Shown: positions 6,063 through 6,998 of the stretch, in pieces | Layout: each line of letters starts with the position of its first letter | Numbering within the stretch: position 1 is the stretch's first letter | Origin: Cryomorphaceae bacterium | Lineage (GTDB): Bacteria > Bacteroidota > Bacteroidia > Flavobacteriales > Schleiferiaceae | Direction: 5' to 3' | DNA length: 6,998 bases | Assembly (NCBI GenBank): GCA_003507115.1 | Contig: DNWN01000170.1 | Coordinates: 1-6,998, forward strand | The notes under the pieces: generated by a model | The model's database searches: none | Told to the model about the DNA's origin: nothing | Seen by the model: only the letters and a program-made list of their open reading frames with translations | Position numbers and translations under genes: made by a program

Positions 6063-6423
6063 ATCGGTCGGCCGACTGAACTTTTTTCTCATCTGCTTGA
6101 ATAGCTCGATTCGCCAACGCCACAAAGATGACCGCCAACAAAGGGGCCGCCAATGGAAGAAATCCCTCTTTGGGTAACGTGCCTGCTTCCACACCGTAGG
6201 TTCCGTACAGCAGCCACCCTTCCAACACAAATGCGACCATGACGACGACCCGATTCACCATGAATTGGCGCTTTCGGTGCTTGTAGTAGGTCACATTGGC
6301 CAAAAGGAGTGCGACTCCCAGTCCAGCAAGTAATGCCTGAGCATTATTCGAATTGTCGTAACCGACTATAAAAAACATCACAGCCCCTAGGGCCATGTAG
6401 AGAGTTTGGATTCTTTGCCACAT
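6052..6423 (-). CDS. DUF4293 family four-helix membrane protein
   Basis: A 123-residue integral membrane protein with four hydrophobic helices (about 5-21, 29-46, 56-74 and 88-105) and a charged cytoplasmic-looking tail. It begins MWQRIQTLYMALGA and ends near DEKKVQSADRFRK, both hallmarks I associate with the Bacteroidota family DUF4293 (typically MIQRIQT at the start, DEKLVRSxDRLR at the end). The function is unknown. A longer frame starts at 6483, but the MxQRIQT start at 6421-6423 is the family start, and the extra 20 residues are polar and unlike the family. The gene diverges from rho across 120 bp, and its last 11 bp overlap the end of the phosphoesterase gene. Confidence 0.9.
   Translation of the reverse strand: MWQRIQTLYMALGAVMFFIVGYDNSNNAQALLAGLGVALLLANVTYYKHRKRQFMVNRVVVMVAFVLEGWLLYGTYGVEAGTLPKEGFLPLAAPLLAVIFVALANRAIQADEKKVQSADRFRK
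6064..6087 (+). terminator. Candidate intrinsic terminator of the YfcE-like gene
   Basis: Directly after the TGA at 6060-6062, TCGGTC and GACTGA form a 6-bp stem (one G-U pair) around a GGCC loop, followed after two bases by six T (6082-6087). The hairpin is short, so strength is uncertain. It lies within the last codons of the DUF4293 gene, on the opposite strand. Confidence 0.45.
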
Positions 6424-6543
6424 ACAGCCCGCAATTTCCGAATTTTTTGTACTATTGTAGCGTTCCTCGGTGCAAAATCGCACCCACCCCTATCCACTTC
6501 TACGTTTAGATTCTCTTTTTTACGATCATTTTTCGTCTTTTTT
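6424..6543. promoter_or_regulatory. Divergent spacer between the DUF4293 gene and rho, with a C/T-rich rho leader
   Basis: The spacer holds the start regions of two divergent genes. TACTATTG (6450-6457, plus strand) is one mismatch from TAnnTTTG but has no -33 TTG. An inverted repeat GGTGC-AAAATC-GCACC lies at 6469-6484. From 6481 to 6543 the rho-sense strand has 19 C and 4 G in 63 bases, mostly in C-rich then T-rich runs ending TCGTCTTTTTT before the ATG. There is no Shine-Dalgarno. The C-over-G bias resembles a Rho loading site, which fits autoregulation of rho, but this is an inference. Confidence 0.4.
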
Positions 6544-6998
6544 ATGGCTAATTCCCCCAATATCACGGAATTAAAACTCCCCGAACTGAAAGCTATGGGT
6601 GAGTCCCTCGGGATTCCCAAGGCCCGTTACATGCGCAAACCTGAACTTTTACAGGCCATTGCCTCCGTTGGAGAGACTACGCTCCCTGCCTCTAATTTGA
6701 ATACCGAACAAACGGATACGACTCGCCCAACAGAGCGACGTCGTGGGCGTCCAGCAAAAATGCCTTCAGAATCCCCTGAAAGGGTTTTGGATAGCGAAGA
6801 GACCCCTCCTAACCAGCGCATCGATCGGGGTTCGCGCCCGGATCGAGGAGAGCGAAGTGATCGCCAAGACCGCCCGGAACGTGGCGAGCGCGGCCCCCGA
6901 GCAGAACGACCTGATCGCCCAGACCGCCCAGAACAAGGCGAGCGCGGCCCCCGAGCAGAACGACCTGATCGCCCAGACCGAGGACCACGCGAAGACCG
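6544..6998 (+). CDS. rho: Transcription termination factor Rho, N-terminal part (partial)
   Basis: The first 151 codons are present; the RNA-binding and ATPase domains lie beyond the window. Residues about 7-42 (ITELKLPELKAMGESLGI, then ARYMRKPELLQAI) are a Rho N-terminal SAP-like domain. They are followed by a polar linker, an AT-hook-like RRRGRPAK (65-72) and from about 93 a highly charged Arg/Asp/Glu/Pro/Gly region built of 18-residue repeats. Rho is the hexameric RNA helicase that ends transcription. Bacteroidota Rho commonly carries a long disordered insert at this position, and in Bacteroides thetaiotaomicron that insert has been linked to condensate formation. The identification rests only on the N-terminal domain, the insert and the gene neighbourhood, because the catalytic part is not visible. 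The ATG at 6544 puts the SAP-like domain at the normal distance. Confidence 0.88.
   Translation, partial: MANSPNITELKLPELKAMGESLGIPKARYMRKPELLQAIASVGETTLPASNLNTEQTDTTRPTERRRGRPAKMPSESPERVLDSEETPPNQRIDRGSRPDRGERSDRQDRPERGERGPRAERPDRPDRPEQGERGPRAERPDRPDRGPRED
6859..6980 (+). repeat. 54-bp tandem repeat within rho (two full copies plus a 14-bp remnant)
   Basis: Copies at 6859-6912 and 6913-6966 are identical at 50 of 54 positions, and the first 14 bases recur at 6967-6980 before diverging. The period is 18 codons, so the frame is kept: DRQDRPERGERGPRAERP, then DRPDRPEQGERGPRAERP. The array may continue in altered form past the window. Confidence 0.93.

Noticed and set aside
6387..6620. Minus-strand open frame of 77 codons across the DUF4293-rho spacer
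   Set aside because: It overlaps the starts of two well-supported genes and has no recognisable motif.
1..6998. CRISPR array, insertion sequence, tRNA, defence island or phage genes
   Set aside because: No spaced direct repeats, terminal inverted repeats, transposase motifs or tRNA-like folds were seen; the genes are ordinary chromosomal ones.

Overview
The window looks like a compact stretch of a Bacteroidota chromosome, probably Flavobacteriales or a close relative. The evidence is a Rho factor with a long charged insert after its N-terminal domain, a DUF4293 protein, a conserved MHDxKP hypothetical protein, a YceI lipoprotein, -7 boxes of the TAnnTTTG type, and the absence of Shine-Dalgarno sequences. 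G+C content is moderate by eye. I cannot name the genus. No mobile element, CRISPR array, tRNA, rRNA or prophage gene was found, and I see no novel multi-gene system. This is core chromosome, and most of the interest lies in regulation and gene packing.

Layout: the last ~25 codons of an unidentified plus-strand gene (1-79) meet, tail to tail, a conserved hypothetical gene (76-648, minus). A TIGR01777-type NAD(P)-binding epimerase follows (687-1598, plus). A strong terminator separates it from a YceI-family lipoprotein gene (1649-2290, minus). A 124-bp divergent promoter region with nested palindromes leads to a two-helix membrane protein with a PH-like tail (2415-2966, plus). That gene converges on an MsbA-like ABC exporter (2958-4760, minus), which lies downstream of and overlaps truA (4735-5517, minus). 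Two bases from the truA start, a YfcE-type metallophosphoesterase gene reads the other way (5520-6062, plus). It converges on a DUF4293 membrane protein gene (6052-6423, minus). A 120-bp spacer precedes the first 151 codons of rho (6544 to the window end, plus).

Strand alternates at almost every gene; truA plus the ABC exporter is the only apparent operon. Three convergent pairs share their stop-codon region and one divergent pair is separated by 2 bp, so promoters and terminators are often embedded in neighbouring coding sequence. The block rho, DUF4293, yfcE-like, truA, ABC exporter is, as far as I recall, a neighbourhood retained in many Bacteroidota. Its members serve transcription termination, tRNA modification and membrane transport, with no single obvious shared pathway.

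Most notable: a near-perfect 54-bp tandem repeat in the disordered region of Rho; a G-poor, C/T-rich leader before rho that could be an autoregulatory Rho loading site; overlapping divergent promoters at truA/yfcE; apparently leaderless starts; and palindromes flanking the YceI promoter.
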